From: Thermoleophilaceae bacterium | GTDB taxonomy: Bacteria > Actinomycetota > Thermoleophilia > Solirubrobacterales > Thermoleophilaceae | Assembly (NCBI GenBank): GCA_019683805.1 | Contig: JADGHQ010000009.1 | Coordinates: forward strand, 1-56,843 | Direction: 5' to 3' | Length of the DNA stretch: 56,843 nt | Position numbers and translations under genes: made by a program | Shown: in pieces, positions 10,301-17,853 of the stretch | How the letters are laid out: each line of letters begins with the position of its first letter | Position numbering within the stretch: the stretch's first letter is position 1 | The notes under the pieces: generated by a model | Databases searched by the model: none | Told to the model about the DNA's origin: nothing | What the model saw: only the letters and a program-made list of their open reading frames with translations

Positions 10301-10472
10301 ACTCGCCCGAACGATCGACCGCCTGGTGATGGAGACCAAGCCCGCCGAGTGGATCGGCACCGCGATCAAGGAGAAGAAGGTCCGCAACGCGGTGCGCAAG
10401 GCGCTCCCGGACGGGTACCAGCGGCTCGACGAGCTGATGAACCTGCTCAAGGCGCAGGATGAGTACCAGTAG
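7344..10472 (+). CDS. hsdR: type I restriction endonuclease subunit HsdR
   Basis: This 1042-residue protein has the full HsdR plan. The N-terminal PD-(D/E)XK nuclease shows RPDLVLY (D136) and VIELKRS (E150, K152). A superfamily 2 helicase follows, with Walker A TQGAGKS (from about 290), DEAH (406-409) and the FTGTPL motif. The C-terminal region is long and helical and should contact HsdM. It acts as the ATP-driven DNA translocase and nuclease of the HsdMSR complex. Start GTG 7344 overlaps the HsdS stop by 4 nt (GTGA), giving translational coupling. No defects are visible. Confidence 0.95.
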   Translation: MSTVGQLEREVQPRVVKLFENRLNFVYLGDWQYPALNSNIEVPLLEGNLLNRGYDDDLIDKAVEKLKKAAAVGGGRHLYEANREVYELLRYGVKVKPGAGEHQETVWLIDWETPEANEFAIAEEVTVYGQHSKRPDLVLYVNGIAVAVIELKRSKVAVSEGIRQSIGNQKPEFIQPFFSTVQLLIAGNDVEGLHYAVIGTPEKYWLRWKLTDDIHAELRAEIEQQCEGIEEPLDEAFVQLCSKRRLLEVIHDFIVFDRGIKKICRPNQYFGVKAAQERARRREGGIIWHTQGAGKSLTMVWLAKWLREHQRDARVLLITDRTELDEQIEGVFEGVNEQIYRTKSGRDMLDTLNKSDRWLICSLIHKFRGSQDEKERDAAGDAFIRELQASLPAGFSAKGNIYVFVDEAHRTQSGKLHAAMKKLLPGAMFIGFTGTPLLKADKPTTIATFGTFIHTYKFDEAVDDGVVLDLRYEARNIGQRLSSPQKVDQWFDAQTKGMTDVARAELKKRWGTLQKVTSAEPRARHIVNDILLDMKTRPRLADGRGNAILVSGSIYQACKFYELFSATDLKGKVAIVTSYQPQAGDISKEDTGHGATEKLRQYQIYRQMLADHFGEPADVAMNKVELFEEQVKERFVNEPGQMRLLIVVDKLLTGFDAPSATYLYIDKKMRDHGLFQAICRVNRLDGEDKTYGYIVDYRDLFKSLSSAITDYTSGALDGYDPEDIDGLLNDRIKKAREDLDNALEKVELLCEPVEPPKGTVQYQRYFCASEPGNAEQLKANEAKRVELYKDVAALVRAYGAIANELPEAGYSDTEAAEIKMKVGHYADVRDEVKLGAGENLDLKEYEADMRFLLDTYIQADPSEVVADFEDAGLIQLIVKLGVGAIDKLPTRIKSDPAAVAETILGNTRRLIIDQRATNPKYYDRMSQLLDAIIEEQKKGALDYKQYLERLIEHAQKVAAGEADGHYPDWANSSAKRALIDFGLPDELARTIDRLVMETKPAEWIGTAIKEKKVRNAVRKALPDGYQRLDELMNLLKAQDEYQ

Positions 10473-11187
10473 GAGCGGCTACATCACCGTCGGCGACCTG
10501 AACGTCGACGTCGTCTACAAGGACATCAAAAACCTGCACATCGGCGTCTATCCGCCGCTCGGACGCGTCCGCGTCGCGGCGCCCGCGCACCTCGACGACG
10601 ACGCCATCCGGCTCGCGGTCGTGCAGCGGTTCCCCTGGATCAAGCGTCAACGGCGTCAGTTCCAGGAAGCCGCCCGCCAGTCCGAGCGGGAAATGGTCAC
10701 CGGCGAGTCGCACTACGTCTGGGGCCGCCGGCTGCGGCTGAAGGTGGTGGAACGCCCAGGCCGGCCACACGTCGAGGTCGACGGCGGACGAGTGGTCATG
10801 TACGTGCCGCCCGGCACCGACACGGCGGATCGCACCAGGGTGCTTCAGCGCTGGCAACGCGAACAGCTGCGGCATGAGATCGCGGCGCTGATCGACAAGT
10901 GGGAGCCGCGGATCGGCCGCAAGGTCGCCGGCTGGAGCATTCGTCGCATGAAGACCAAGTGGGGTTCCTGCAACCGCGAGACGGCCCAGCTGTGGTTCAA
11001 CCTCGAGCTCGCCAAGAAGCACCCACGCTGCGTCGAGTATCTGGTCGTGCACGAGATGGTGCACCTGCTGGAGCGCGGCCACGGCGAACGCTTCACGACT
11101 CTCATGGACGAGTTCCTTCCGGACTGGCGCCAGCGGCGGGACGAGCTCAACGACGCCCCGCTCGCCGAGGAGCGGTGGGCGGCCTAG
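10459..11187 (+). CDS. YgjP-like (DUF45/M48-type) metallopeptidase
   Basis: The 242-residue protein carries HEMVH (198-202) in VVHEMVHLLERGHGERF, a zinc-metalloprotease HExxH motif with a further His in the ERGHGERF helix, as in the YgjP/DUF45 family. The preceding KTKWGSCNRE is also typical of this family. It overlaps the 3' end of hsdR by 14 nt, so it is the last gene of the RM operon. Family members frequently sit in type I RM loci, but their role there is not settled. Proteolytic control of HsdR is a plausible inference only. Confidence 0.85.
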   Translation: MSTSRSGYITVGDLNVDVVYKDIKNLHIGVYPPLGRVRVAAPAHLDDDAIRLAVVQRFPWIKRQRRQFQEAARQSEREMVTGESHYVWGRRLRLKVVERPGRPHVEVDGGRVVMYVPPGTDTADRTRVLQRWQREQLRHEIAALIDKWEPRIGRKVAGWSIRRMKTKWGSCNRETAQLWFNLELAKKHPRCVEYLVVHEMVHLLERGHGERFTTLMDEFLPDWRQRRDELNDAPLAEERWAA

Positions 11188-11472
11188 TACGTTCGTAACG
11201 CGCGGGGAGCACGGTCCAGTCGCTGGGACCACAGTCCGGCTCAAACCGGCCACACACCAGACTTCTGTCCAGCGGGACGCCGCCTGTGGGCGGCCAACTG
11301 CGTTCGGCGCCCAGTGCGCGCGCAACCATGGGACGGCGCGCGCTCGACCGCCCGGTACGCCCGAGCGCGCGGACTACGTTCGCGAGGCGCGGAAGCCGCG
11401 CTTGTCATGCTGGCGTTGAGGCTCCAAGTGTAAGCCGGGCTGCCTCCCGACCGAGGCGTCGGATCGACCTTC

Positions 11473-11478
11473 TAGCCT
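11473..11478 (+). promoter_or_regulatory. -10 element TAGCCT (leaderless start)
   Basis: TAGCCT lies 9 nt before GTG 11488, the spacing of a leaderless transcript. The 285 bp between this and the end of the protease gene at 11187 show no gene or obvious structure. Confidence 0.4.
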
Positions 11479-11487
11479 TGCGCCCGA

Positions 11488-11709
11488 GTGGATGAGTTCT
11501 TCAGCGACTCGCGAACCGGACAACTCCTTCCGGCCCATCCGCGCTACCGCGATCCCACCTGGTATGAGGAGCTCGCCGCGTCGAATGAGCGCGCGGCCGC
11601 TGATCAGTCGAAGTTCGTCGCCGCATCGTTGCAACGCTCCGCCGCAAGGTTCCGCCACGTAGCGCGCAACCTGCGCGCCGGGCTGCCGCATCGCCACGGG
11701 CTCGACTGA
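11488..11709 (+). CDS. small hypothetical protein
   Basis: This 73-residue, Arg- and Ala-rich protein (MDEFFSDSRTGQLLPAHPRY...) has no recognisable domain. The start GTG 11488 has no Shine-Dalgarno but has a -10-like hexamer nine bases upstream. The C-terminal half is basic (RSAARFRHVARNLRAGLPHR) and may form a helix. It lies alone between the RM operon and the nuclease-like gene. It could be a real small island gene or a chance frame. Confidence 0.4.
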   Translation: MDEFFSDSRTGQLLPAHPRYRDPTWYEELAASNERAAADQSKFVAASLQRSAARFRHVARNLRAGLPHRHGLD

Positions 11710-11818
11710 AGCCGCCTCAGCTCAAGGAGACAGCCGAGGTGCCGACGGCCTGGAAGCGCCGTGCGAGGGGACGAGCGCAAAGGCCAGAACGACCACGGAG
11801 AGCCATACGCTCAGATCG

Positions 11819-12472
11819 ATGAAACCAGTGCCACGCAACTCGACCCGCTTTCGCGCCAGCTACAGCGACATGGAGGTCGAGGAGATCGTGCGCACGGTCA
11901 CTCTGGAACTCCGTCCTGATACGCCCGAGAAGGCTCCGCCGGCGGAGTTCGACGCCGCCCTCGAGCACTCGAACTGGCCCGACGCGCCACGCTCGCAGGC
12001 GGTGCGCAGGCGCTTCGGCATGGGCTGGTACGAGCTACTTGAAATCCTCTTCGACCCAGAACGGGACCTGCAGTACAACGTCAGCCAGCGCAAGCGGCGG
12101 AAGCCTCGCGCGCGTCCGACGCGCGAGGAGATCGCCTACGCCCTGCGGCTCATGGCGGAACTGCTCGAGGTCGCCACGTTGAAGCCCGACCAGCACGACG
12201 CGGGCCGCGCGCAGCTGCAGCTGATTGCCGGCGCGCGCTGGCAACACGGCGACGATCGCGCCTACCTGCTCCCGACCTCCACCGAGATCCAGGTCGCGCT
12301 CGACCCGGCCAAGCACGCGGGCTGGGACCTGGCGCTGAAGCTTGCTGGCCTGGCACCGCGGCCGCAGACTGCAGGCCTGGCGGGTCTCCCGCTCGACGAG
12401 GCCTTCGAGGGCTTCCTGCAGGATGTGGGGTTGCCTCCCTTGGTCGCAGGCAGCATTCGACGGGTGGGCTAG
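11819..12472 (+). CDS. N-terminal part of a frameshifted HNR-/nuclease-like protein
   Basis: This 217-residue frame contains WPDAPRSQAVRRRFGMGWYE, resembling the homing-endonuclease-associated repeat (HNR), a DNA-binding module with an 'RRFG-W--al' signature. It stops at 12472 immediately after SIRRVG. Removing one G from the GGG at 12462-12464 instead reads SIRRWASARGISIERIRGGF and continues smoothly into the frame ending at 13520. I therefore think both parts are one gene of about 566 residues with a single-base insertion. The start ATG 11819 has only a weak ribosome-binding site. Confidence 0.6.
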   Translation: MKPVPRNSTRFRASYSDMEVEEIVRTVTLELRPDTPEKAPPAEFDAALEHSNWPDAPRSQAVRRRFGMGWYELLEILFDPERDLQYNVSQRKRRKPRARPTREEIAYALRLMAELLEVATLKPDQHDAGRAQLQLIAGARWQHGDDRAYLLPTSTEIQVALDPAKHAGWDLALKLAGLAPRPQTAGLAGLPLDEAFEGFLQDVGLPPLVAGSIRRVG

Positions 12473-13520
12473 CGCCAGAGGCATCAGCATCGAGCGGATC
12501 CGCGGCGGCTTCGCGAAGGCGCGCGCGTCACTCGCGGCTGAGCGACGCCGAAGAACTGGGCGCTGGACCCCAGACAGACCACCGCGGCAAGGCGAGCGGC
12601 CACCGATCGAACTCCACGCCGAGCTCAGCGAGCTCACCACCACGCGCCGCCGCGTTCGCTGGACCCGCCAGCGCCTCATCCACGGGCTCACTAAGGCATA
12701 CCTGCTCACGGATCCGTCCCACAGCCTCACGCAGCGTCGTCAGCGCCAGCTGGCCTCCCGGCACGCCGACATCCCTGGTCCCGCGCGGGTCCAGCGCTAC
12801 GCGGACAAGCACGACACGACCGCGAAGGCGCTGCGCAAGGAGGCAGCGACACTGGCGTCCAAGCTGAAGCACGATCCCGACCCATTCGCCAGCCTCGCGC
12901 AGTTGGCCACCACTATGACACCCCCCGAGTTGGCCGAGGCACTTGGGATCAGCACAGACACGCTGCGCGCCTGGCTCAGGACGACGTACCCACGCTCCCT
13001 CGAGCAGGCCTTCACAACGTGGGAGCTGACCGCCGACCAGATCGAGGCGGCGCGACAGTGGCGAGCTGCGCTTCCGAGGCAGCGAGCCGCCGGTGGACGT
13101 AAGGTGCGCGACGCGGACTACGTGCTCGATCTCTGCGACGAGATCCTCGGCGAGCACAGCAGCCGCGAACACACCTTCCCGTGGCTACGAGGCGATCCCA
13201 AGCCGAGCACCGGCAAACGCAACCGGCTGCCGGTCGACGCCTACTACCCCGAGCACCAGCTCGTGATCGAGTACCGCGAGCGCAAACACGATCAGCCGGT
13301 CCCCTTCTTCGACAAGCCCGGCAGGAAGACGATCAGCGGCGTAGGACGCCAGGAGCAGCGACGACGCTACGACGAGCGGCGCGACACACTGATCCCCCAG
13401 CACGGGCTTCGGCTGCTGATCATCAAGCCGGCCGATCTCGACGCCGACAGCCGCGGTCGCCTCCGCCGCAACGAGGACGAGGACCGACCGGTGCTCAGGA
13501 CGATGCTGAAGCCGTTCTGA
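12423..13520 (+). CDS. C-terminal part of the same gene: PD-(D/E)XK-like nuclease
   Basis: This frame continues the protein above. It has an HTH-like stretch (TPPELAEALGISTDTLRAWL) and ends in a nuclease-like domain, with VDAYYPEHQLVIEYRERKHD giving the spaced D and E of the PD-(D/E)XK fold, and GLRLLIIKPADL as a closing strand. ATG 12423 is the last start that would give a separate product, overlapping the first frame by 50 nt, but it has no good ribosome site, so a frameshifted single gene is more likely. In an island with an RM system, a DNA-targeting endonuclease or homing-type enzyme is a reasonable guess. The catalytic assignment is from motif spacing only. Confidence 0.6.
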   Translation: MWGCLPWSQAAFDGWASARGISIERIRGGFAKARASLAAERRRRTGRWTPDRPPRQGERPPIELHAELSELTTTRRRVRWTRQRLIHGLTKAYLLTDPSHSLTQRRQRQLASRHADIPGPARVQRYADKHDTTAKALRKEAATLASKLKHDPDPFASLAQLATTMTPPELAEALGISTDTLRAWLRTTYPRSLEQAFTTWELTADQIEAARQWRAALPRQRAAGGRKVRDADYVLDLCDEILGEHSSREHTFPWLRGDPKPSTGKRNRLPVDAYYPEHQLVIEYRERKHDQPVPFFDKPGRKTISGVGRQEQRRRYDERRDTLIPQHGLRLLIIKPADLDADSRGRLRRNEDEDRPVLRTMLKPF

Positions 13521-13561
13521 GGCCGACGGGGTCGCTTCTCTGACGCTCCTGGGTCAGCTCA

Positions 13562-13595
13562 CGGTGTCACCGTCACTTTCGCGACGGCGACACCG
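13562..13595 (+). terminator. hairpin after the nuclease-like gene
   Basis: CGGTGTCACCGTC and GACGGCGACACCG form a 13-bp stem with one mismatch and an 8-nt loop, 42 nt after the stop at 13520. No strong U tract follows. Confidence 0.5.
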
Positions 13596-13896
13596 TCACA
13601 TCGAACCGAGCTTCTCTGTACAGCCGGCGCGCCTACAGCAGGACGCCGCCAACTCCGTCGGATAGACCCAACGCCGACCGAGCGTCCCCATCGCTGTCTC
13701 GAGCTTCGGCGCGATGGGCACAGTCTCTCGCAGCTCGGACCTTACGGCCGGGGCATTGTTGTTTCGGCAGGTGAAGCAACGCCTCCCGGCCGCCCAACCC
13801 GTGGTGACCGCAACCCTGGCAGGACGTGCAGCTCACACTCGCATCGACCCCTGCTAATCCGCTTTAGCGCGGAGCGGCTTGAGGGCCGCCCTCCCC
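13596..13896. other. intergenic stretch, no supported gene
   Basis: This 301-bp stretch separates convergent genes. A short minus-strand frame (13633-13836) with a CTSCQGC start has no support from a ribosome site or family resemblance. Nothing else stands out. Confidence 0.4.
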
Positions 13897-14661
13897 TCAG
13901 CGTTCGGTGAGCCGTTCGAGTTCAGCTTGCTGGATCTCTGCGACCGCCGCGTAGCGCTCCTCCACCCTGCGCTTGAGGTCCTGCAGTTCAGCCGCGATCG
14001 CGCAGGTCGCGGCACTGATAGCCAGATACTGGTGCCCGTACACCACCGCGTTCACGCCTACGAGTTCGTTCGGCTCCATGCTGCCGATGCGCACTAGCGG
14101 CCCGTAGAAGCTCGGGTGCACGTGCTGTGAAGCCCACACGAAGTGGTCGGCATGGCTGACCCAGTACTCCTTCCCGCCTTCGGTGTTGCGCTCGATCTCG
14201 TCGAGGTCCTTGAGCATCTGCTGGAAGGCGACCGGCCTGCGCGCCGCACTGCCGGTCGTCTCAGCCAGCAGCTTCTCTGCGTCCGGCGGCAGCTCCGCTC
14301 CGCGATTGCGGGCGTCGCGGTAGCCCTGTAGCAGTAGCCTGATCAGCCGCCGGCGTTGCTCGGCGTCGTTCGGCGTTGAGAAGGGCCAGGCGAGCCAGGC
14401 GGTCATCTCCAACACCGGCCTGACCAGTGCCGTCGCGACGCTGAACCGGCCCGAGCGGAAGGCGTCCACGACGCCGCGCCCGAACTCCGACTGTTTGGCG
14501 GCGACGTGCGTCACCAGCTGACCGATCCGCGGCTCCTCGAAGCGCTCTCCTGCGGCCTCGTACAGCCGCTGCAGCGTGGTGTGCCGGCCGAGGAGCTGAG
14601 CGTTGCGGGAGAACGCGTTGGCGATCGTCCGCTGCTCCGGCGTCGGCTGAAAGCGAACCAC
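13897..14661 (-). CDS. hypothetical protein, DUF5677-like
   Basis: The 254-residue soluble, helical protein contains ATALVRPVLEMTAWLAWPFS (about 77-96) and a His-rich HADHFVWASQHVHPSFYGPL (about 169-188). The pattern of a helical 'alvR-llE' segment followed by conserved His is similar to DUF5677-type proteins, which are common in accessory regions and of unknown function. Start GTG 14661 has -10-like TACCAT six bases upstream and no Shine-Dalgarno. It stands alone, convergent with the nuclease gene. The family assignment is tentative. Confidence 0.55.
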   Translation of the reverse strand: MVRFQPTPEQRTIANAFSRNAQLLGRHTTLQRLYEAAGERFEEPRIGQLVTHVAAKQSEFGRGVVDAFRSGRFSVATALVRPVLEMTAWLAWPFSTPNDAEQRRRLIRLLLQGYRDARNRGAELPPDAEKLLAETTGSAARRPVAFQQMLKDLDEIERNTEGGKEYWVSHADHFVWASQHVHPSFYGPLVRIGSMEPNELVGVNAVVYGHQYLAISAATCAIAAELQDLKRRVEERYAAVAEIQQAELERLTER

Positions 14662-14667
14662 GAGGTG

Positions 14668-14673
14668 ATGGTA
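14668..14673 (-). promoter_or_regulatory. -10 element TACCAT (leaderless start)
   Basis: On the minus strand, TACCAT lies 6 nt before GTG 14661. The remaining 164 bp up to the next gene show nothing else. Confidence 0.45.
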
Positions 14674-14837
14674 TGCGGCTCGCCGGTCGACCGCCGGCCG
14701 CTACGGAGCGGGGTCCTGCACCACCGCGCGGTGTAGAGGCCGGGCTCGACTAGTAGCCGCGGGCAGCGCGCGAGCATGAAGTCCGCACGCGGGCATGTAC
14801 GAGAGAGTGCGCCGCTGCTGGGGCGGTCAGACCCCGG

Positions 14838-15992
14838 CTAGCCCGACTCCGCCTCCTCGAGCCTGAGCTGTCCCGGATCGCTCAAGACCCAGTTGCGGCC
14901 GCGCTTCGCGAGCGTCCCGCGCACGCGAACCGGCTGCCGCTCATCGTGAGCCCTGATCGCAAGGTGATACTGCTCGTCGGGCAGCTGGACGTGGACGTTC
15001 CGCCTTGCTCCGTGCGCGGTGCCCTCGATCACGATCGAGCCGATCGCTTCCTCCTCCTTGCCGCGGTTCAGGCGGATCACGAAGCCCTCGATGAGCTCGT
15101 CCTCGAACGGCCCGAGCTGTCGGAGGGCGTTGACTGCCTCCTCGAGCACCGGCAAGGTGTTGGACTCGAACATGACCGTTGACGGGCGGTCGAGGGTTGG
15201 CGGCCGCGACGCTGCCCAGTTGACGCTGATCTGCACCTGGGCTGCGACCTGCTCTTCCGCGATCTCGGTGATCGCCCCACAGAGATTGGCGCTGACGCCG
15301 CGGTCGATGGTCTCCTCGAAGGTCGACGCGACGTCCGCCTGCTCGGTCAGCACGCGCGCGGCCGCGCTCCGGGTGGCGTCGAGGGCCTCGACGAGCTTGG
15401 TGGTGACTCGCCGCTCGAACGGCACGTCGAGGTGGGCGGCCTCTTCGGGGAGCAACGCCTGCTGCTCCGGCGGCGTGACGTCAGAGATGACGGTGACGAC
15501 GTAGCTGCCTCGCTCGGTCTGCCCGAGACGGACACCGTCCAGGTAGTCCTTCACCGGGGCCGGCGCGCGCGGGCCGTAGTTCGCACGCGGTTGCACGGCG
15601 GCGCAAGCGGCTGCCCACATCATGTCCCTGGTGCCCTCGAACAGCTTGCGGCCGTCCTCGATCGGCAGCTCGCCGGCGCCAACACGTGGGCTCACCAGCC
15701 GCACGCGCACCAGGTCGGCGGTGGCGTAGCGCAGGTTAGTGGTCACCACCTCGAGGTCGCGGTGCTCGAAGCTCGCAAGCTGGACCACGAGCTCCTCGAG
15801 GCGATCGTCGAAGTCCGCCGGCCGCCTCGACAGCGGCACGAATAGATGCACTCGCTCTGCTCCGTCGCCAGCGTGGGTCCAGATGGAGAACTTGTCGTTG
15901 CGCGTGCGCACGTCCCAGCCGTGGGCCATCAGGTAGACCTCGATCATCTGCGGATCGAGGTACTCGCTCAGGGGCTCACGATCGGGGCTCAT
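14838..15992 (-). CDS. unknown 384-residue protein, operon partner of the DUF4365 gene
   Basis: I do not recognise the family. The N-terminal 130 residues read like a compact alpha/beta domain (EVYLMAHGWDVRTRNDKFSI, then VHLFVPLSRR...FDDRLEELVVQLASFE). The middle has a regular GQTERGSYVVTVISDVTPP strand pair. The C-terminal about 90 residues look like a small beta-barrel (VRVRGTLAKRGRNWVLSDPG). No transmembrane segment or signal peptide is present. Its start ATG 15992 overlaps the stop of the DUF4365 gene by 4 nt (ATGA), so the two are co-translated and probably act together. The island setting suggests defence, but that is inference. Confidence 0.65.
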   Translation of the reverse strand: MSPDREPLSEYLDPQMIEVYLMAHGWDVRTRNDKFSIWTHAGDGAERVHLFVPLSRRPADFDDRLEELVVQLASFEHRDLEVVTTNLRYATADLVRVRLVSPRVGAGELPIEDGRKLFEGTRDMMWAAACAAVQPRANYGPRAPAPVKDYLDGVRLGQTERGSYVVTVISDVTPPEQQALLPEEAAHLDVPFERRVTTKLVEALDATRSAAARVLTEQADVASTFEETIDRGVSANLCGAITEIAEEQVAAQVQISVNWAASRPPTLDRPSTVMFESNTLPVLEEAVNALRQLGPFEDELIEGFVIRLNRGKEEEAIGSIVIEGTAHGARRNVHVQLPDEQYHLAIRAHDERQPVRVRGTLAKRGRNWVLSDPGQLRLEEAESG

Positions 15993-16480
15993 AGGCTTGC
16001 TCCCGGCGGCTTGAGGTTCTCGAGAAGCGCATCTGGATCGAACACTTGTTCGGTGGGAACGTTGACACGTACGGTCGACGTGTTCTCGGTCTCAGGCGCC
16101 CCGGCCAGACTCATCCAGTAGGCGCACCGCTTCACCACGATCTGATCAGGATCACACGCCAGCCACTCCGCCGGATCCTCGGGCACATGGACCACGATCA
16201 GGATCCGCGGCACGTATAGCTGGTCCGCCGGCCAGCGCAGGTCGTCGTAGTTCTTCACCGGCAAGTCGTAAGGGAAGCTGTCACCTGACGGGTCGATGTT
16301 CTGCGAGCACTTCAGCTGCCCGTCCAGCTTCGCGCCGGGCGTGTCGGTGTCCGGCGCCGCGAAGTGGACATCCTCACTGTTCTGGTCGAGCTCCGGGATG
16401 CTCGCCCCCACGCCGGCCGCGGCTGCGATCGCGCGCACCACCGCGCGGCTGAAGTGATCCTTGCGGGAGTTCAGGTCCAT
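15989..16480 (-). CDS. DUF4365-family protein (nuclease-fold candidate)
   Basis: The 163-residue protein starting at ATG 16480 (MDLNSRKDHFSR) matches the DUF4365 plan. A helical start is followed by D-rich EDVHFAAPDTDTPGAKLDGQ, then LDGQLKCSQN as the Q-x-K strand, PYDLPVKNYDDLR, the strand ILIVVHVPEDPAEW, and the closing YWMSLAG...TSTVRVNVP. DUF4365 proteins are often predicted to have a PD-(D/E)XK-like fold and are frequent in defence islands. A longer reading from 16570 adds a basic segment that is probably not translated. It is the first gene of a two-gene operon and lies next to the right island repeat. Confidence 0.75.
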   Translation of the reverse strand: MDLNSRKDHFSRAVVRAIAAAAGVGASIPELDQNSEDVHFAAPDTDTPGAKLDGQLKCSQNIDPSGDSFPYDLPVKNYDDLRWPADQLYVPRILIVVHVPEDPAEWLACDPDQIVVKRCAYWMSLAGAPETENTSTVRVNVPTEQVFDPDALLENLKPPGASL

Positions 16481-16820
16481 CAGTCGAGGGTCCGCGCGCA
16501 GTCTGCGCGGCCTAACCCTAGGCTGACCACACCCAGCGCGCCAACGCGGTGCGCAGGTCGCCGCCTCCACGGTCGACGGATGTCGTCGCGACTACACCGG
16601 GGCCGTCCGCATTGCAAGCTAGGTCATCTCGAACGCGACTTCGTGACGCAGAGCCCCCGCCAAGCCAGGGTCCGCCGCCCGGTTCGCAGCAGCGGACCGT
16701 CGGCAAGCAAGTCTTGGAGCGAAAAGAGCCCAGGATCGTGTACAGAACTCCGGTACCAGCGTGTACAACGCGTGCCGGAGCTAGCGTGCATTCGGGCTCT
16801 GGAGAGCCTTTTTTCAGCTC
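16481..16820. other. non-coding stretch next to the right island repeat
   Basis: No gene is supported here. GTGTACA occurs at 16738-16744 and 16761-16767, and an inverted repeat GGAGAGC/GCTCTCC with a T6-containing loop (16801-16823) runs straight into the att-like repeat. These could be recombinase arm sites or a terminator; there is nothing to decide between them. Confidence 0.4.
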
Positions 16821-16860
16821 TCCGCATCGAGGAGATTTAGTTCTCGCTGCAATAAGTGAC
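16821..16860 (+). repeat. right att-like direct repeat
   Basis: This copy of 58-97 shares TCCGCATCG, TTTAGTTCTCG, TGCAATA and GTGAC with the left copy. It keeps only nine bases of the tRNA part. It separates the main island from a decayed second unit whose left end repeats the layout found just inside 58-340. Confidence 0.6.
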
Positions 16861-17009
16861 TGCCAGCGGAGGCAAGGCTCCTGAAGGGGGATGGTGCAGC
16901 GGTGATGTTTGATGCCATCCCTCCTTCAAAGTCTGTTGATCGGTCCTTTCGGTGCCGTGGGCGGGCGGCGGAGCGCTTCGGCGCTCGTGCTGACGCCCTC
17001 GCACGCGAA

Positions 17010-17040
17010 AGCGCCCAGGGCCGGTCGGCGCCTGGGCGCT
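17010..17040 (-). terminator. hairpin after the DUF3800-like gene
   Basis: A 10-bp perfect stem AGCGCCCAGG/CCTGGGCGCT with an 11-nt loop lies 13 nt after the stop at 17054. The stem is the same as at 257-288, and the flanks up to the last seven codons of the gene are similar too. Confidence 0.6.
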
Positions 17041-17053
17041 AGCCGGTCGTCAT

Positions 17054-17611
17054 TCAGAAGGGCAGGTCGTCCGGGTCGACGCGGAAGTCGTGTCCCTGGA
17101 CATCCGGCACCGGCGCAGTCACCGCGAGCTCGCTTGCGAGCTCCGCACCCCACGTCTCCGGATCCAGGTTCAACGTACGCGCTTCATGGCCTGCTGAGCA
17201 ACGGACCGACCGCCGCGTCCTTGCAGCCGTCTGAGAGTGGACGTGGCGTCGTCGATGTTTGACGAAGACCTTGCCGAAAAGCGGCGTGCGGAACTCCTCG
17301 AGCAGCGACACCACGCCCTCGGTGACCGCCGCCGCGAGTTGCTGCGTCGCGACCGGCGCATTGGCCCGCCATCCGGACCGCAGCGACGATCCCTTCAAGT
17401 CGCAGTCGATGCGGTCAAGCACCCGCGACGAGTACCCACGCACATGCGGCCACTTGCTCTTGAGCTCGAGCAGACGACGAGTGACGAGCCGCAGGTCGTC
17501 GGCTCGGATCGCAACGGCCATGAGCACCAGCAGCGCGGACGGATCCCCCTTTGCGGGCGCGGAAGGGAGGACGCCGGGGTCGCCGCTCTCATCGACGAAA
17601 CAGATCCACAC
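17054..17611 (-). pseudogene. DUF3800-like protein, probably internally deleted, with SSB-like tail
   Basis: The start (GTG 17611) gives MWICFVDESGDPG, the hallmark N-terminus of DUF3800 (RNase-H-like fold). It is followed by LLVLMAVAIRADDLRLVTRRL and CDLKGSSLRSG, matching the next conserved strands. The catalytic-looking downstream segments of full DUF3800 proteins are absent. After FGKVFVKH the sequence turns into Arg-rich residues of odd composition, then ends GHDFRVDPDDLPF. It therefore looks truncated or shifted internally, with a foreign-looking tail nearly identical to that of the transposase-like gene at 302. At 185 residues it is shorter than usual for DUF3800. Confidence 0.55.
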
Positions 17612-17674
17612 GCTGCACCAGTTTGGCGTTCGGCGCGGCGGTTTTGAGGTTCAGGCACAATCGGCGGCTGCCGA

Positions 17675-17819
17675 TACAATGGTTGAGACAGGTCCTCGCG
17701 GGCCTGGGGGTGTAGCGTTGCGACGCACGCTCTTGAGGGGTAAACTGACCCCGTCCTGAATATTTTCGGCGGCCGACACGGTCGCCACGGCGAGCGGTCC
17801 GCGGGCCGCTCGTTTTTTT
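17675..17819 (+). ncRNA. candidate small RNA with promoter and intrinsic terminator
   Basis: A -10 hexamer TACAAT (17675-17680) would start a transcript near 17687. The next 130 nt hold no open frame but several short stems, including GGGGT/ACCCC around 17737-17752. They end in a textbook intrinsic terminator: CGAGCGG (17791-17797) pairs with CCGCTCG (17806-17812), followed by seven T. There is no good -35 at standard spacing. The terminator is the only one in the window with a long U tract. It could instead end a decayed plus-strand gene. Confidence 0.45.
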
Positions 17820-17853
17820 GGGTTCGGCACCCCCTATCGCGAGGCGGGCAGGC

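Noticed and set aside
13633-13836. Minus-strand frame starting MSCTSCQGC
   Set aside because: The Cys pairs suggested a zinc ribbon, but the remainder is low-complexity, there is no ribosome site or promoter, and it matches no family I know.
16738-16767. Two GTGTACA copies 23 bp apart as recombinase arm sites
   Set aside because: Short palindromes, no integrase in the island, and no further copies near the left end.
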